DNA of 64,000 nt from Dyella sp. OK004 (GTDB lineage: Bacteria; Pseudomonadota; Gammaproteobacteria; Xanthomonadales; Rhodanobacteraceae), in assembly GCF_900114495.1 (NCBI RefSeq), contig NZ_FOZI01000002.1:682001-746000 (forward strand), in the 5' to 3' direction. The notes beneath the pieces were generated by a model. That model did not search any database. It was not told the DNA's origin and worked only from the letters and a program-made list of their open reading frames with translations. Positions within the stretch are counted from its first letter, which is position 1, and each line of letters opens with the position of its first letter. Positions 14,301 to 22,344 of the stretch are shown one piece after another. The position numbers and the translations under genes are program-made.

Positions 14301-14422
14301 TCGGGGAAGGCATCGATGGGCACCTGGCGCATCGCGCGCCAACCGAGAAAACCGATCACCACGAACAGGATGATCACCAGCAGCTTGTAGCGCAGCGAGA
14401 GTTCGACGAGTCGGGTCAACAT
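11327..14422 (-). CDS. Heavy-metal RND efflux pump, CusA/CzcA family
   Basis: About 1031 residues; the inner-membrane proton-driven pump of a tripartite metal exporter, with twelve membrane helices and two large periplasmic loops. The helix IV motif reads IGIGMMVDGAVVMVEN: the Asp and Glu of the proton relay are present, but the extra upstream Asp of CzcA-type zinc pumps is absent, as in CusA. This leans towards a Cus-like or otherwise unassigned metal specificity. The ATG at 14422 (MLTRLVELSLRYK) fits the family; ATG 14434 is also possible. It is the third structural gene of the operon, starting beside the adaptor's stop. Confidence 0.93.
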   Translation of the reverse strand: MLTRLVELSLRYKLLVIILFVVIGFLGWRAMRQVPIDAFPDVTPVQVNVYTESAGLAAEDVEQLLTTPVESALAGLPKVQEIRSVSLFGLSYVSVYFEDDMDIYFARQLVNERLQQVGDRLPAGYGKPEMGPNTSGLGQVFWYTVERADGALKKPDDMDLRTLQDWTVRLILRTAPGVDDVVSWGGGERQYQVRIDPNRLIAHGLGFRDVMAALEANNAQVGGNYVDVGREQYLVRGLGLVRNAEDIGNIVLKSTDGTPVYVRDVATVTQAPAPRFGAVTRDGKEVVMGQALARIGENAKNVVDAVNARLDTVRRALPPGVEIKPVYERTELVNKAVGTAVRALVEGSLLVALVLFLFLGEFRSAVVVIVALPLAMLMAFIGMEKAGLSANLMSLAGLAIGIGMMVDGAVVMVENAFRIMAEQRAHGGEVDRTAAVLTAAREVANPITFAIAIIVVVFLPLFSLQGLEGKMFKPMAFNISFAMVGSLLLALTLIPVLAALLLKPKEEKDTWLVAWLKRTYVPLLGWALKHRRGVLAGACVALLGSLALFPLLGKEFMPNLREGAIMWRVTSIPSASLDESIAISNKIAALFKRDFPEVDTTLSMIGRAEKGETADVNYMEIYTPLKPKENWRAGVSLESLERDMQEALEKELPTAVVGFTQPIQMRIEELVSGVRATLALKLYGDDLGQLDRLSAQVKNVLSNVPGVADLALEANLGKPQIRIHVDREALARYGLNAEDVLTVVKNGIGGEAVSSLIDGVRRFDITARLDDASKASIAAIRQIPLRSVNGSIVPLEKVAEVSTAEGYSFVRREQLQRYAVIQMDVRGRDIDGFVKEANAAIAQQIKLPAGYWTEWGGAFENQQRALGRLALIVPATIFFIFILLYTAFNSMRYAALILANVPFATIGGLLALAITGQYLSVPSAIGFIAVFGVAMLNGIVLVSFLNELRGKGMAVREAVVRGTALRLRPVLMTASVAILGLVPMLLSSGVGAETQRPLATVVVGGLLTSTLLTLVLLPVLYDWMEGRGRRS

Positions 14423-14423
14423 G

Positions 14424-15524
14424 TCAGTGCCCATCCCCGCCAATCTGCGACTTCAATAGCCGTGCCTTGAGCGCGAAAGCCCCCTTCACCACCACGGCCG
14501 CGCCCGGCCTGAGTCCATCGCGTATCACTGTCCAGCCGCCCTGGCTGTCGCCCGTGGCTACCGGCACTGGATCGAAGCGACCCTGGCCCACGGCGACGAA
14601 CACGGTAGGCTGGTTCTGCATCAGCAACACCGCCTCGTCCGGTACTGCCAGCGCATCGCGTCCTTCGCCCGCGGCAATGAAGGTATCGACGAACTCGCCG
14701 TTGTGCAGCAGATCGTCGCGATTGCTCGCTTCGATGCGTACCGGCACCGTGCGCGTCTGCTCGCTAGCCTGGTGCGGCAGCTGGACGACCTTGCCGCTGA
14801 TCGTCTGACCATGCGCCTCGATACGCGCGGCACTGCCACGCAGCACGCGCACGGCATCCGCCGGCGACAGCTGGGCCTGCACCCACACGCTGTCTTCGTC
14901 GACCAGTGTGAACAGTGTGCGGCCAGGCTCGATACGTTCGCCGAGCATGAATTCGTCGGTGGTGATGCGGCCATCTGTGGGCGCCAACAACTCAAAGGTT
15001 CCATCCGCACGCGACGAGCCGCCGCGCAGCAAAGCGGTGACCTGACCATCGCTCAAACCATAGGCGCGCAGGCGCGCCCTAGCCTGGTCTCGCTGCACTT
15101 TTACCTCGGTGTAGCGACGCTCGGATACGGCTTGTGGCCCCAGCGAACTCACGCGCTGCCATTCACGCTCGCCAACAATCAGTGCGCCCTGTGCTTCGGC
15201 CACCTCCACGCTGGATAGCGCTACCAGCGGTGCGCCAGCCTTCACGCTGTCGCCAAGCCGCGCCTGGCGCTTCACCACCTGTGCCGGCACGCGTGGCGAT
15301 ACCAGCACGGTGGCATAGCCATTCGCCTTCACTTCGCCCGGCGCCTTGATCTCGCCCTGCAATCGGCGCACCGCCGCCGGTGCGGTGACGATGCCTTCCG
15401 CCTTGATCGCCGCGGCATCGAGGGTAAGCGCGCCCTCTGCGCTCTGTGCATCGGCAATGGCCGTACCGGATGTGGCGGCGAGCGCAAGCCACAGCGATGC
15501 GGTGCTGAAAATCATCTTGTTCAT
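14424..15524 (-). CDS. RND efflux periplasmic adaptor subunit (CusB/CzcB-like)
   Basis: A 366-residue membrane-fusion protein linking the pump to the outer-membrane channel. It has a signal peptide (MNKMIFSTASLWLALAATSG), a barrel/lipoyl segment (GEIKAPGEVKANGYATVLVSP), an alpha hairpin around EVAEAQGALIVGEREWQRV, and the TLFTLVDEDSVWVQAQL beta-barrel. ATG 15524 follows AAGGAT and overlaps the outer-membrane gene's stop by 4 bp. I see no His-rich N-terminal metal site of the kind some CzcB proteins have. Confidence 0.9.
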   Translation of the reverse strand: MNKMIFSTASLWLALAATSGTAIADAQSAEGALTLDAAAIKAEGIVTAPAAVRRLQGEIKAPGEVKANGYATVLVSPRVPAQVVKRQARLGDSVKAGAPLVALSSVEVAEAQGALIVGEREWQRVSSLGPQAVSERRYTEVKVQRDQARARLRAYGLSDGQVTALLRGGSSRADGTFELLAPTDGRITTDEFMLGERIEPGRTLFTLVDEDSVWVQAQLSPADAVRVLRGSAARIEAHGQTISGKVVQLPHQASEQTRTVPVRIEASNRDDLLHNGEFVDTFIAAGEGRDALAVPDEAVLLMQNQPTVFVAVGQGRFDPVPVATGDSQGGWTVIRDGLRPGAAVVVKGAFALKARLLKSQIGGDGH

Positions 15525-16819
15525 CGAGAAGAATCCTTGTCGTCGGCGTCGATCCAGGCGACCAATCGGCCTGCGGCACTGAGGTGATCGATCCAGGCTT
15601 GCCAGGTCTCGTTCTCCAGCGCGATGCCGGAGAGCGCGGTATCGACGCTCTGCTTGAGCTGCACGAGGTAATCGGAGGTGCCGATCTCGCCGGCCTGCCA
15701 TAGGCGCTCCAGCAAGGCAGTACGCTCGTCGAAAGCGGCCGCGCGGCTGCCGCTGAAGGCCGCACTGGCGTCGCGCAACGCGGCATAGCGCAGCTCGCTT
15801 TCGCGATGTCGCGCCCGCACGGCCAACCGCTGCGCATCGAGACCAGCCAGCGCCGCGTCCGCTTCGGCGCGGGCCGAGTCAACCTCCGCGCGATAGCTGT
15901 TGCGCACCGGCAGAGGCACGGTGAGGTTCAAGCCGATCACGTTCTGATTCATACCTGCGCCAGGGCCGGTACGCACGCGACCGCCAGTCAATGCGATCAC
16001 CGGATCGGGCACGCGCTGCCGCTGAGCCACGCGGATACCCGCGTCGGCACTCTCGACACGCGCCTGCGCCTGGCGCATCTCGGGCAACTGATCCGATGCT
16101 GCGGGCTGTTCACCGACTATCGCCGGCAAACTGCGCAACGTCAGTGAGTCGGGCATATCCGCCGGACCACCCAAGGCCGCCAGCGTTGCCTGCGCACCTG
16201 CCGCACGTCCGAGCAGTGCGGCTTGCTGCGCTTGTGCCTCGCTCAGCGCGAGCGCCGCCAGATCGCGCTCGGTGATGCTGATGTCGCCGACTTTCAAGCG
16301 GCGTTCCGCCAACTCGGCGAAACGCTGCATCAGCTCGACACGCCGCCGGCCAAGCTCGGTCTCACGCACGGCCAGCCGTGCGGCGAACCAGGCCTTCAGC
16401 CAACGCGCAGCGATATCGCGACGCATCTGGTCATAACCAGCGCGCGCAGCGACCACACCCGCCTCGCCCACCGCGCGGCGAGCCGTGCGCTTGCCCGAGA
16501 GATCCAGCCCAAGGCTGACGCCGACGGTGCGCCGGTCCACATCCGCATTTTCCGCAGACAACGCCAGCTCCGGGTTATAGAGCGGCTGCCCGGCGGCACG
16601 TGCCCGCGCGCCGGCCACTTCCAATTCCGCGCGAGCCGCGCGCACCTCGGGACTCAACGTCCACAGCTCGCGAATGGCGCGCCCGATTTCCACCGGCGCG
16701 TATTGATTCACAGGAGCCGCCGTACCGACGGCAGATTGCGCCAACGCAGGCCCAGCCCCAAGACTGGCGCACGCAAGCGCACACAGGACACCCCAAGGTG
16801 CCCGCAACAAAAAACGCAT
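15521..16819 (-). CDS. TolC-family outer-membrane efflux protein (CusC/CzcC-like)
   Basis: A 432-residue outer-membrane channel of the tripartite exporter. It begins with a signal peptide cleaved near GPALAQS, with no lipobox. The long alpha-helical repeats (residues about 60-230 and 260-420) have the OEP pattern, including AGQPLYNPELALSAEN and NLTVPLPVRNSYRAEVDSA. The start at ATG 16819 was chosen because the signal peptide begins there. It is the first of three overlapping structural genes. Confidence 0.9.
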   Translation of the reverse strand: MRFLLRAPWGVLCALACASLGAGPALAQSAVGTAAPVNQYAPVEIGRAIRELWTLSPEVRAARAELEVAGARARAAGQPLYNPELALSAENADVDRRTVGVSLGLDLSGKRTARRAVGEAGVVAARAGYDQMRRDIAARWLKAWFAARLAVRETELGRRRVELMQRFAELAERRLKVGDISITERDLAALALSEAQAQQAALLGRAAGAQATLAALGGPADMPDSLTLRSLPAIVGEQPAASDQLPEMRQAQARVESADAGIRVAQRQRVPDPVIALTGGRVRTGPGAGMNQNVIGLNLTVPLPVRNSYRAEVDSARAEADAALAGLDAQRLAVRARHRESELRYAALRDASAAFSGSRAAAFDERTALLERLWQAGEIGTSDYLVQLKQSVDTALSGIALENETWQAWIDHLSAAGRLVAWIDADDKDSSR

Positions 16820-16882
16820 GACAGAAACTCCTGAATACCCTCCACGCACACGCCGAAAGCGTGCGCGACCATCTCGGATGGA

Positions 16883-17263
16883 TCAGGCGATCGGAGGCCT
16901 CAACGGACTCAGCGCAGGTAGCGACTGCACCCGCGATTGCATGGCGATAAAAGCATGCGCCGGCTGCAGCGCCGGCCACGTCATCAGCGCGTCGCTCATC
17001 AACGGCGTCGCGTGAGTGCAATTGCAATGACAGCCACCCGCGCCATCATGCCAACACGATGCAGCACCGTCATCCTGAGCAACCGCCTTCCCGGGCTCGA
17101 CAAGCACCGTCCTCGCGCCATCTGCTGCATCGACCTGCCCGCCGTCAGCCGCAAGACAAGCCGTGCCCATCGCCAGCTTCAGCACCATCAACAACGCAAA
17201 CAGCCAGCCCGCACCAGACAAACGGCGGCGAAGGCGAGTCAGCAAGGGTTGGTGGGAAGACAT
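16883..17263 (-). CDS. Small exported Cys/His-rich protein ahead of the metal efflux operon
   Basis: A 126-residue protein of unrecognised family. A basic start (LTRLRRR) and a hydrophobic helix ending near GTACLAAD look like a signal peptide. The middle contains CWHDGAGGCHCNCTH, five potential metal ligands within 15 residues, followed by LMSDALMTWPALQPAHAF. The stop lies 63 bp before the outer-membrane channel gene on the same strand. By position and composition it may sense or chaperone the exported metal; this is inference. The start is uncertain (GTG at 17272 is the alternative). Confidence 0.6.
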   Translation of the reverse strand: MSSHQPLLTRLRRRLSGAGWLFALLMVLKLAMGTACLAADGGQVDAADGARTVLVEPGKAVAQDDGAASCWHDGAGGCHCNCTHATPLMSDALMTWPALQPAHAFIAMQSRVQSLPALSPLRPPIA

Positions 17264-17746
17264 GCGCGGCACTCTAGACGAGGGCTGCGTTGTTAGACAA
17301 TTTCATTTGCTTGTTGAGTGTGTGCGTTGGAGCAGACACAGGCGGACCAGCGCCTTCGAAATAGCAGCGCCATCCCGAGCACCCAACCCCTCCCCAACCC
17401 TCCCCTGCAAGCAGGGGAGGGAGCAAAAGCTCGGCGCGGCGGTGATGGCTAGACGATCCAGTCTCGAAGAAAACCATCTCGACGCCTGACACTGGAAGAG
17501 GCGTAGCTACAAAGCCCACCGCCTGCTCTTCAGGCCATTTCTCTTTGGTTACTTTCTCTTTGGGCCAGCAAAGAGAAAGTGACCCGGACCGCGGCAGCGG
17601 TTCGGAAGCCCGCGGCAGGCGAGCCAGGTCGCGACAACGCGACAATCGAAGCGATAACGCCCTGGATTCCGGCCTACGCCGGAATGACGAAGTAGGCGAG
17701 CACATTGCAAGAACCAAATTCTCTCTCGAAGAGACAGAGAGAACGG
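17264..17746. repeat. Intergenic repeat region upstream of the efflux operon
   Basis: About 480 bp. It holds a C/G-rich palindrome at 17398-17421 (CCCTCCCCTG-CAAG-CAGGGGAGGG) and composite repeat copy 4 (17466-17697). The promoter of the efflux operon should lie near 17264-17340, but I cannot identify it. Confidence 0.75.
17466..17697 (+). repeat. Composite dispersed repeat, copy 4
   Basis: A full copy: conserved 5' segment with CTGACACTGGAAGAGGCG, perfect core hairpin at 17551-17580, GC-rich GGCAGCGGTTCGGAAGCC stretch, and a perfect 8-bp terminal hairpin at 17666-17685 (ATTCCGGC-CTAC-GCCGGAAT). Confidence 0.88.
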
Positions 17747-19033
17747 CTACAGCCGCCCATCCACCGCCCCCACCGGCAACACCGCCTTCACATCAAAAAT
17801 CACCGCCCCCGGCTTGCCAAGCGCACGAATCCGCTCCGCCCCCCATTCCCGAAACTCCCGATGCGCCACCGCCAGAATGATGGCGTCATACGCCCCCTCG
17901 GTAAGCTCCCCGATCGTATCCACCCGATACTCAACCCGCGCCTCCTGCGCATCAATCCACGGATCAAACACATCCACCTGCGCATGCGACAACTCAAGCT
18001 CACGCACAATGTCCACCACCCGCGTATTGCGCAGATCCGGACAGTTCTCCTTGAACGCGAAGCCCAGCACCAGCACACGCGCATCGACAATATGCAGACG
18101 CCGCTCACTCATCAGGCGGATCACGCGATCAGCTACGTAGCTACCCATGCGGCTATTGATGCGACGGGCAGTGAGGATCAGCTCCGGGTGATAACCAGTG
18201 ACCTCGGCCTTGTGCGTGAGGTAGTACGGATCCACGCTGATGCAATGTCCGCCAACCAGGCCTGGACGGAATGGCAGGAAGTTCCACTTGGTGCCAGCCG
18301 CGGCCAGCACTTCCTCGGTATCGATGCCGAGCCGGTGGAAGATCAGTGCCAGCTCGTTGACCAGCGCGATATTGACGTCGCGCTGCACGTTCTCGATGAC
18401 CTTGGCGGACTCTGCCACACGGATCGACGACGTCTTATGCGTGCCCGCACGGATGATGGTGCGGTATAGCGCGTCCACCTTCTCCGCCACTTCCGGTGTG
18501 GAGCCAGAGGTGAGCTTGGTGATGTCAGTGACGCGGCGCGCGTGATCGCCGGGATTGATGCGTTCGGGACTGTAGCCGCAGAAAAAATCGGTATTGAAGA
18601 CCAGCCCCGAACCCTGCTCCAGCAAGGGCACGCAGACTTCTTCGGTGGTGCCCGGATACACGGTGGACTCGAACACCACCACATCGTCGCGCTTGAGCAG
18701 ACCGGACAGCATGCGGCAGGCGGACTGCAGCGGCTTGAGGTCCGGTCGCTGCGCCTCATCGATCGGCGTCGGCACGGTGACGATGTAGACGTTGCAATCG
18801 CGCAGGCCCTCGAGCTGGTGCGCATAACGCAACCGCGTGGCGGCACGCAGCTGCTCAGCCGAGGTTTCCAGCGTGTGATCACTACCGCCTTCCAGCTCGG
18901 CCACGCGCGCCGCATTGATATCGAAGCCGACCGTATCGAAATGCTTGCCAAATTCCACAGCGAGCGGCAGGCCAACGTAACCCAGGCCGATGATGCCGAT
19001 GCGTGTTGCCGTGCTTTCCATGAATTCGCTCAT
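17747..19033 (-). CDS. tviB: UDP-N-acetylglucosamine 6-dehydrogenase, TviB-like
   Basis: A 428-residue nucleotide-sugar dehydrogenase that oxidises a UDP-hexose(amine) at C6 with two NAD+, making precursors for surface polysaccharide. The Rossmann motif GLGYVG is near residue 17. The catalytic cysteine sits in GGHCISVDPYYL, with the TviB/WbpO-type NFLPFRPGLV just before it, which favours UDP-GlcNAc or GalNAc over UDP-glucose. The ATG follows a G-rich site; an in-frame ATG four codons later is an alternative. It stands apart from any visible polysaccharide cluster. Confidence 0.85.
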   Translation of the reverse strand: MSEFMESTATRIGIIGLGYVGLPLAVEFGKHFDTVGFDINAARVAELEGGSDHTLETSAEQLRAATRLRYAHQLEGLRDCNVYIVTVPTPIDEAQRPDLKPLQSACRMLSGLLKRDDVVVFESTVYPGTTEEVCVPLLEQGSGLVFNTDFFCGYSPERINPGDHARRVTDITKLTSGSTPEVAEKVDALYRTIIRAGTHKTSSIRVAESAKVIENVQRDVNIALVNELALIFHRLGIDTEEVLAAAGTKWNFLPFRPGLVGGHCISVDPYYLTHKAEVTGYHPELILTARRINSRMGSYVADRVIRLMSERRLHIVDARVLVLGFAFKENCPDLRNTRVVDIVRELELSHAQVDVFDPWIDAQEARVEYRVDTIGELTEGAYDAIILAVAHREFREWGAERIRALGKPGAVIFDVKAVLPVGAVDGRL

Positions 19034-19143
19034 ACCCCCCCCGCCGTGACAAGCGGTGCAGATTACAGGAGGCGGTCAGCTCCCGGCAGCGCATCGCGCC
19101 CCAGTTCCGGCTAAGCTGATCGCATCACAAATCTTCAGCTGCC

Positions 19144-20157
19144 ATGACCCTCAGCACCGACCGCGCCGACGCCCGCCTCGCCTGGGCACGCTCCGTTCTC
19201 GCCGCCCCCGACCTCACACTGGAACCGGCTTCGGCCGATGCCAGTTTTCGCAGCTATTGGCGTACGCAACTCGACGGCACCAGCTGGATCGTGATGGATT
19301 CGCCGCCGGCGCTGGAGGATCCGAAGCCATGGCTGGCCATCGGCGAACGCCTGGCTGTCGCCGGCCTGCATGTGCCCGCCGTGCGCGCCACGGATATGAC
19401 ACAGGGTTTTCTGCTCATCGAAGACCTGGGTACGCGGCTGTACCTGTCCGAACTGCATGCCGATAACGTCGACGCCCTTTATGGCGATGCGATGGATGCG
19501 CTGCTGCGCATGCAGTTGCATATGGATCACAGCGAGCTGCCGCCGTTCGATCGTGACGTGCTCAGCCGTGGCCTGGAAGTGATGCCGGAGTGGTTCCTGG
19601 GGCGGCACCTTGGCCATACACCCGATCGCAATGAACAAGCCGTGCTGACTGCGGCCTTCGAGCTGATCATCCAGAACGCGCTGGAACAGCCGCGCTGTTT
19701 CGTGCATCGCGATTTCCACAGCCGCAACCTGCTGATCGTGCCGGACAACAATCCGGGTGTCATCGATTTCCAGGGCGCACTGTCCGGGCCGATCAGCTAT
19801 GACCTCGCCTCGCTGCTGCGCGACGGCTATATCGCCTGGCCGCGCGAAAAAGTGGAAGCCTGGGCCGAGTCCTACCGGTTGCGCCTGCGGGATGCCGGCC
19901 TGATCACTGCCGAAGTGGACCGAACACGCTTTCTGCGCTGGTTCGACCTGACCGGACTGCATCGCCACACCCGCGTGCTGGGGCAGTTTTACCGATTGTG
20001 GTATCGCGACGGCAAACCCGGCTATCTGGCCGACGTGCCGCGCATTTACGAGTACGTGGTGTCGGTGGCGCGCAGTTATCCAGCGCTGGCCGATTTCGTC
20101 GCGCTGCTTGAACGCCACGCGCGAGGCCGAGACCTGACCCGGGTGACCACGGCATGA
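19144..20157 (+). CDS. amgK: N-acetylmuramate/N-acetylglucosamine kinase AmgK
   Basis: A 337-residue aminoglycoside-phosphotransferase-fold kinase that phosphorylates recycled MurNAc at C1. The catalytic loop is FVHRDFHSRNLL and the metal site is VIDFQGA. Its stop overlaps the murU start (ATGA), giving the amgK-murU pair of the anhydromuropeptide recycling route known in Pseudomonas, which bypasses de novo UDP-MurNAc synthesis and fosfomycin. Assignment depends on that pairing as well as on sequence. Confidence 0.9.
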   Translation: MTLSTDRADARLAWARSVLAAPDLTLEPASADASFRSYWRTQLDGTSWIVMDSPPALEDPKPWLAIGERLAVAGLHVPAVRATDMTQGFLLIEDLGTRLYLSELHADNVDALYGDAMDALLRMQLHMDHSELPPFDRDVLSRGLEVMPEWFLGRHLGHTPDRNEQAVLTAAFELIIQNALEQPRCFVHRDFHSRNLLIVPDNNPGVIDFQGALSGPISYDLASLLRDGYIAWPREKVEAWAESYRLRLRDAGLITAEVDRTRFLRWFDLTGLHRHTRVLGQFYRLWYRDGKPGYLADVPRIYEYVVSVARSYPALADFVALLERHARGRDLTRVTTA

Positions 20158-20858
20158 GGCACGCCCTGATCTTCGCCGCCGGTTTGGGCGAACGCATGCG
20201 CCCCCTGACCAACCACACGCCCAAGCCGCTGCTGGAAGCCGGCGGCAAACCGCTGATCGTGTGGCATCTGGAAAAACTGGCGGCGCTCGGCGTGCACTAT
20301 GTAGTGATCAACACATCGCATCTCGCCGAACAATTTCCCGAGGTGCTGGGAGATGGTTCGCGCTGGGGTTTGCGCATCCGCTACGCCTATGAGGGACCGA
20401 CGCCGCTGGAAACGGGTGGCGGCATTCTCAATGCGTTGCCATTGCTGGGACCGGAGCCCTTTATTGCGGTGAGCGGCGACATCTGGACCGACGCCGACTT
20501 CGGCACGCTGCCCACCGAGCCGGCTGGCCTTGCGCACTTGATGATGGTCGACAACCCGGCGCATCACCCAACCGGCGACTTCCATCTCGATGCCGAAGGC
20601 GCGCTTCACGAACAAGGAGAGCCGCGACTGACGTTTAGCGGCCTCGGCGTGTTCAGGAGAGAGCTGCTCGAGAACTGGCGCGAAGTCGTCGGCGACTTCG
20701 CCGGCACGGCGTCCAAACCCTGCTTCAAGCTGCGTCCACTTTTGACGGCCGCCATACATCGCAACGCCATGAACGGCAGTCTTCACCGGGGCGCCTGGAC
20801 CGATGTGGGCACGCCGCAGCGCCTGGACGAACTCAACGTGCGCCTGCGCGGCAGCTGA
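20154..20858 (+). CDS. murU: N-acetylmuramate-1-phosphate uridylyltransferase MurU
   Basis: A 234-residue nucleotidyltransferase that converts MurNAc-1-phosphate to UDP-MurNAc. The N-terminal signature is FAAGLGERMRPLTNHTPKPLL, with the catalytic lysine in TPKPLL and the metal-binding Asp in AVSGDIWTD. It overlaps amgK by 4 bp and completes the recycling pathway. Confidence 0.9.
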   Translation: MRHALIFAAGLGERMRPLTNHTPKPLLEAGGKPLIVWHLEKLAALGVHYVVINTSHLAEQFPEVLGDGSRWGLRIRYAYEGPTPLETGGGILNALPLLGPEPFIAVSGDIWTDADFGTLPTEPAGLAHLMMVDNPAHHPTGDFHLDAEGALHEQGEPRLTFSGLGVFRRELLENWREVVGDFAGTASKPCFKLRPLLTAAIHRNAMNGSLHRGAWTDVGTPQRLDELNVRLRGS

Positions 20859-21008
20859 GCGAAAGACCGAGCGGCGCAAAATCCTGCCGGTTTGGACCTC
20901 ACCCCTGACGGGCGGTATCCTAAACTCCTCGGTTCTGTAGAGCGCCTGCCGGTCGTTCCCCACACTTTCGCCTGCAGGCCGCGTCAGTCCCCTTGCTAGG
21001 TGTTGAAG

Positions 21009-22106
21009 ATGTCCGAACTGTGGTCCCATTTGGTCAGCTGGTTCTCCAGCCACGGCGTGCTTCCCGTTCTGCAGTTCCTGCATCTCGAAGGGCTGGCCGG
21101 CAACCCGAAAGACATCGCCGAATCGCTGCTGATTGCCGCCCTGCAGTTGTGCATCATCGGCCTAATCTTCCGTCCGCTGGAAAGTCTGGTGCCGGCGGAG
21201 AAATGGACCGACCGCAAACTTACCCGCGTCGATTTCCAGTACACGCTGATGATGCTGGTCGGCATCTTCCCGGTCTTCAGCTTCCTGGTGCTCACCCCAG
21301 TCGCGAACTATTTCGGCGGCCCCGACACCGGCCCCAGCGACGCCAGCGTGTCGCCGTTGGCGATCACCCACTGGCTGCCCGCGCTCAAGCAGCATCCATG
21401 GCTGCTGTTCTTCTGCTACTACGTCATCTACGACTTCGTGTACTACTGGATGCACCGCCTGCAGCACGCCCTGCCCTGGTGGTGGGCGCTGCACAGCATG
21501 CATCACAGCACACGCCAGATGAGCTGCTGGACCAACGACCGCGGCAGTCTGATCGACGGCTTCCTGCAATCGATGGTGCTGGCTACCGTCGGCATCGTGA
21601 TGGGCGTGGAGCCCGACCAGTTCGCCTGGCTGGTACTGCTAGGTGAGCTGGTGCAGAACTTCTCGCACGCGAATGTGCGCATCGGCTTCGGCCCCGTATT
21701 TAGCCGCGTATTCGTCGATCCCAAATTCCATCGTCTGCACCACATGCTGGTCGATCCGGAGCGCCCCGGCTTGCACAACTGCAACTTCGGACAGGTGTTG
21801 TCGGTGTGGGATGTGTTGTTCGGGACGTCTCTATACGGCATGGCGCCGCGGCCTACGGGCGTGGGGGATCCCACCGTCGACGCAGATAACAATCACGGCC
21901 TTGTCGGTTTGCACTGGGCGGCGTTCAAGCGCTTCTGGGGTGCCGTGCGGCGGCCCGCCGGGTGGAAGCTTGGCGAGGTGGCGTTCGGGCCGGGGTATGA
22001 GCCGATTCCGGTGGAGCAGTGGGATGGGCATGGAGGCGGGCATCATCCCGCACCACACGAGAACCTGCCCCAAAATGTTGCCAACCCGGAAGCATCGACG
22101 GTCTGA
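21009..22106 (+). CDS. Sterol desaturase / fatty acid hydroxylase family membrane protein
   Basis: A 365-residue integral membrane di-iron protein. Three histidine boxes are visible: HRLQH in YYWMHRLQH, HSMHH, and HRLHH in PKFHRLHH. Several hydrophobic helices precede them. The family hydroxylates or desaturates lipids; the bacterial substrate is not known and may be a membrane or hopanoid-like lipid. ATG 21009 follows TAGGTG; a GTG at 21000 is an alternative. It stands alone, ending at a terminator shared with the TonB receptor. Confidence 0.85.
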   Translation: MSELWSHLVSWFSSHGVLPVLQFLHLEGLAGNPKDIAESLLIAALQLCIIGLIFRPLESLVPAEKWTDRKLTRVDFQYTLMMLVGIFPVFSFLVLTPVANYFGGPDTGPSDASVSPLAITHWLPALKQHPWLLFFCYYVIYDFVYYWMHRLQHALPWWWALHSMHHSTRQMSCWTNDRGSLIDGFLQSMVLATVGIVMGVEPDQFAWLVLLGELVQNFSHANVRIGFGPVFSRVFVDPKFHRLHHMLVDPERPGLHNCNFGQVLSVWDVLFGTSLYGMAPRPTGVGDPTVDADNNHGLVGLHWAAFKRFWGAVRRPAGWKLGEVAFGPGYEPIPVEQWDGHGGGHHPAPHENLPQNVANPEASTV

Positions 22107-22259
22107 GACGGCGCCTGCTGATGCAGTCCATCTGACGTTGCGCCATACCTCAACACTGGACACACGGCGGCCTCGTATAGCCCGGAGTCTGATCTGCTCG
22201 ACTGACAACACCTAGCGGCACCCCGTTGCCGAACTGGTCGGCCATCAAACTCAGATCAA

Positions 22260-22302
22260 GAAAAAAGCCGCCGGGAAATCCCGACGGCTTCGCTTTTCTT
22301 AC
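22260..22302. terminator. Bidirectional terminator between hydroxylase and TonB receptor
   Basis: The hairpin AAGCCGCCGGGA / TCCCGACGGCTT (one mismatch) is flanked by an A-run on the left and a T-rich stretch on the right. It lies between convergent genes. Confidence 0.8.
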
Positions 22303-22344
22303 ACGGGGCCTAAGTGAGCCCCGTGTCTGATCGGCTTTCAGCTA

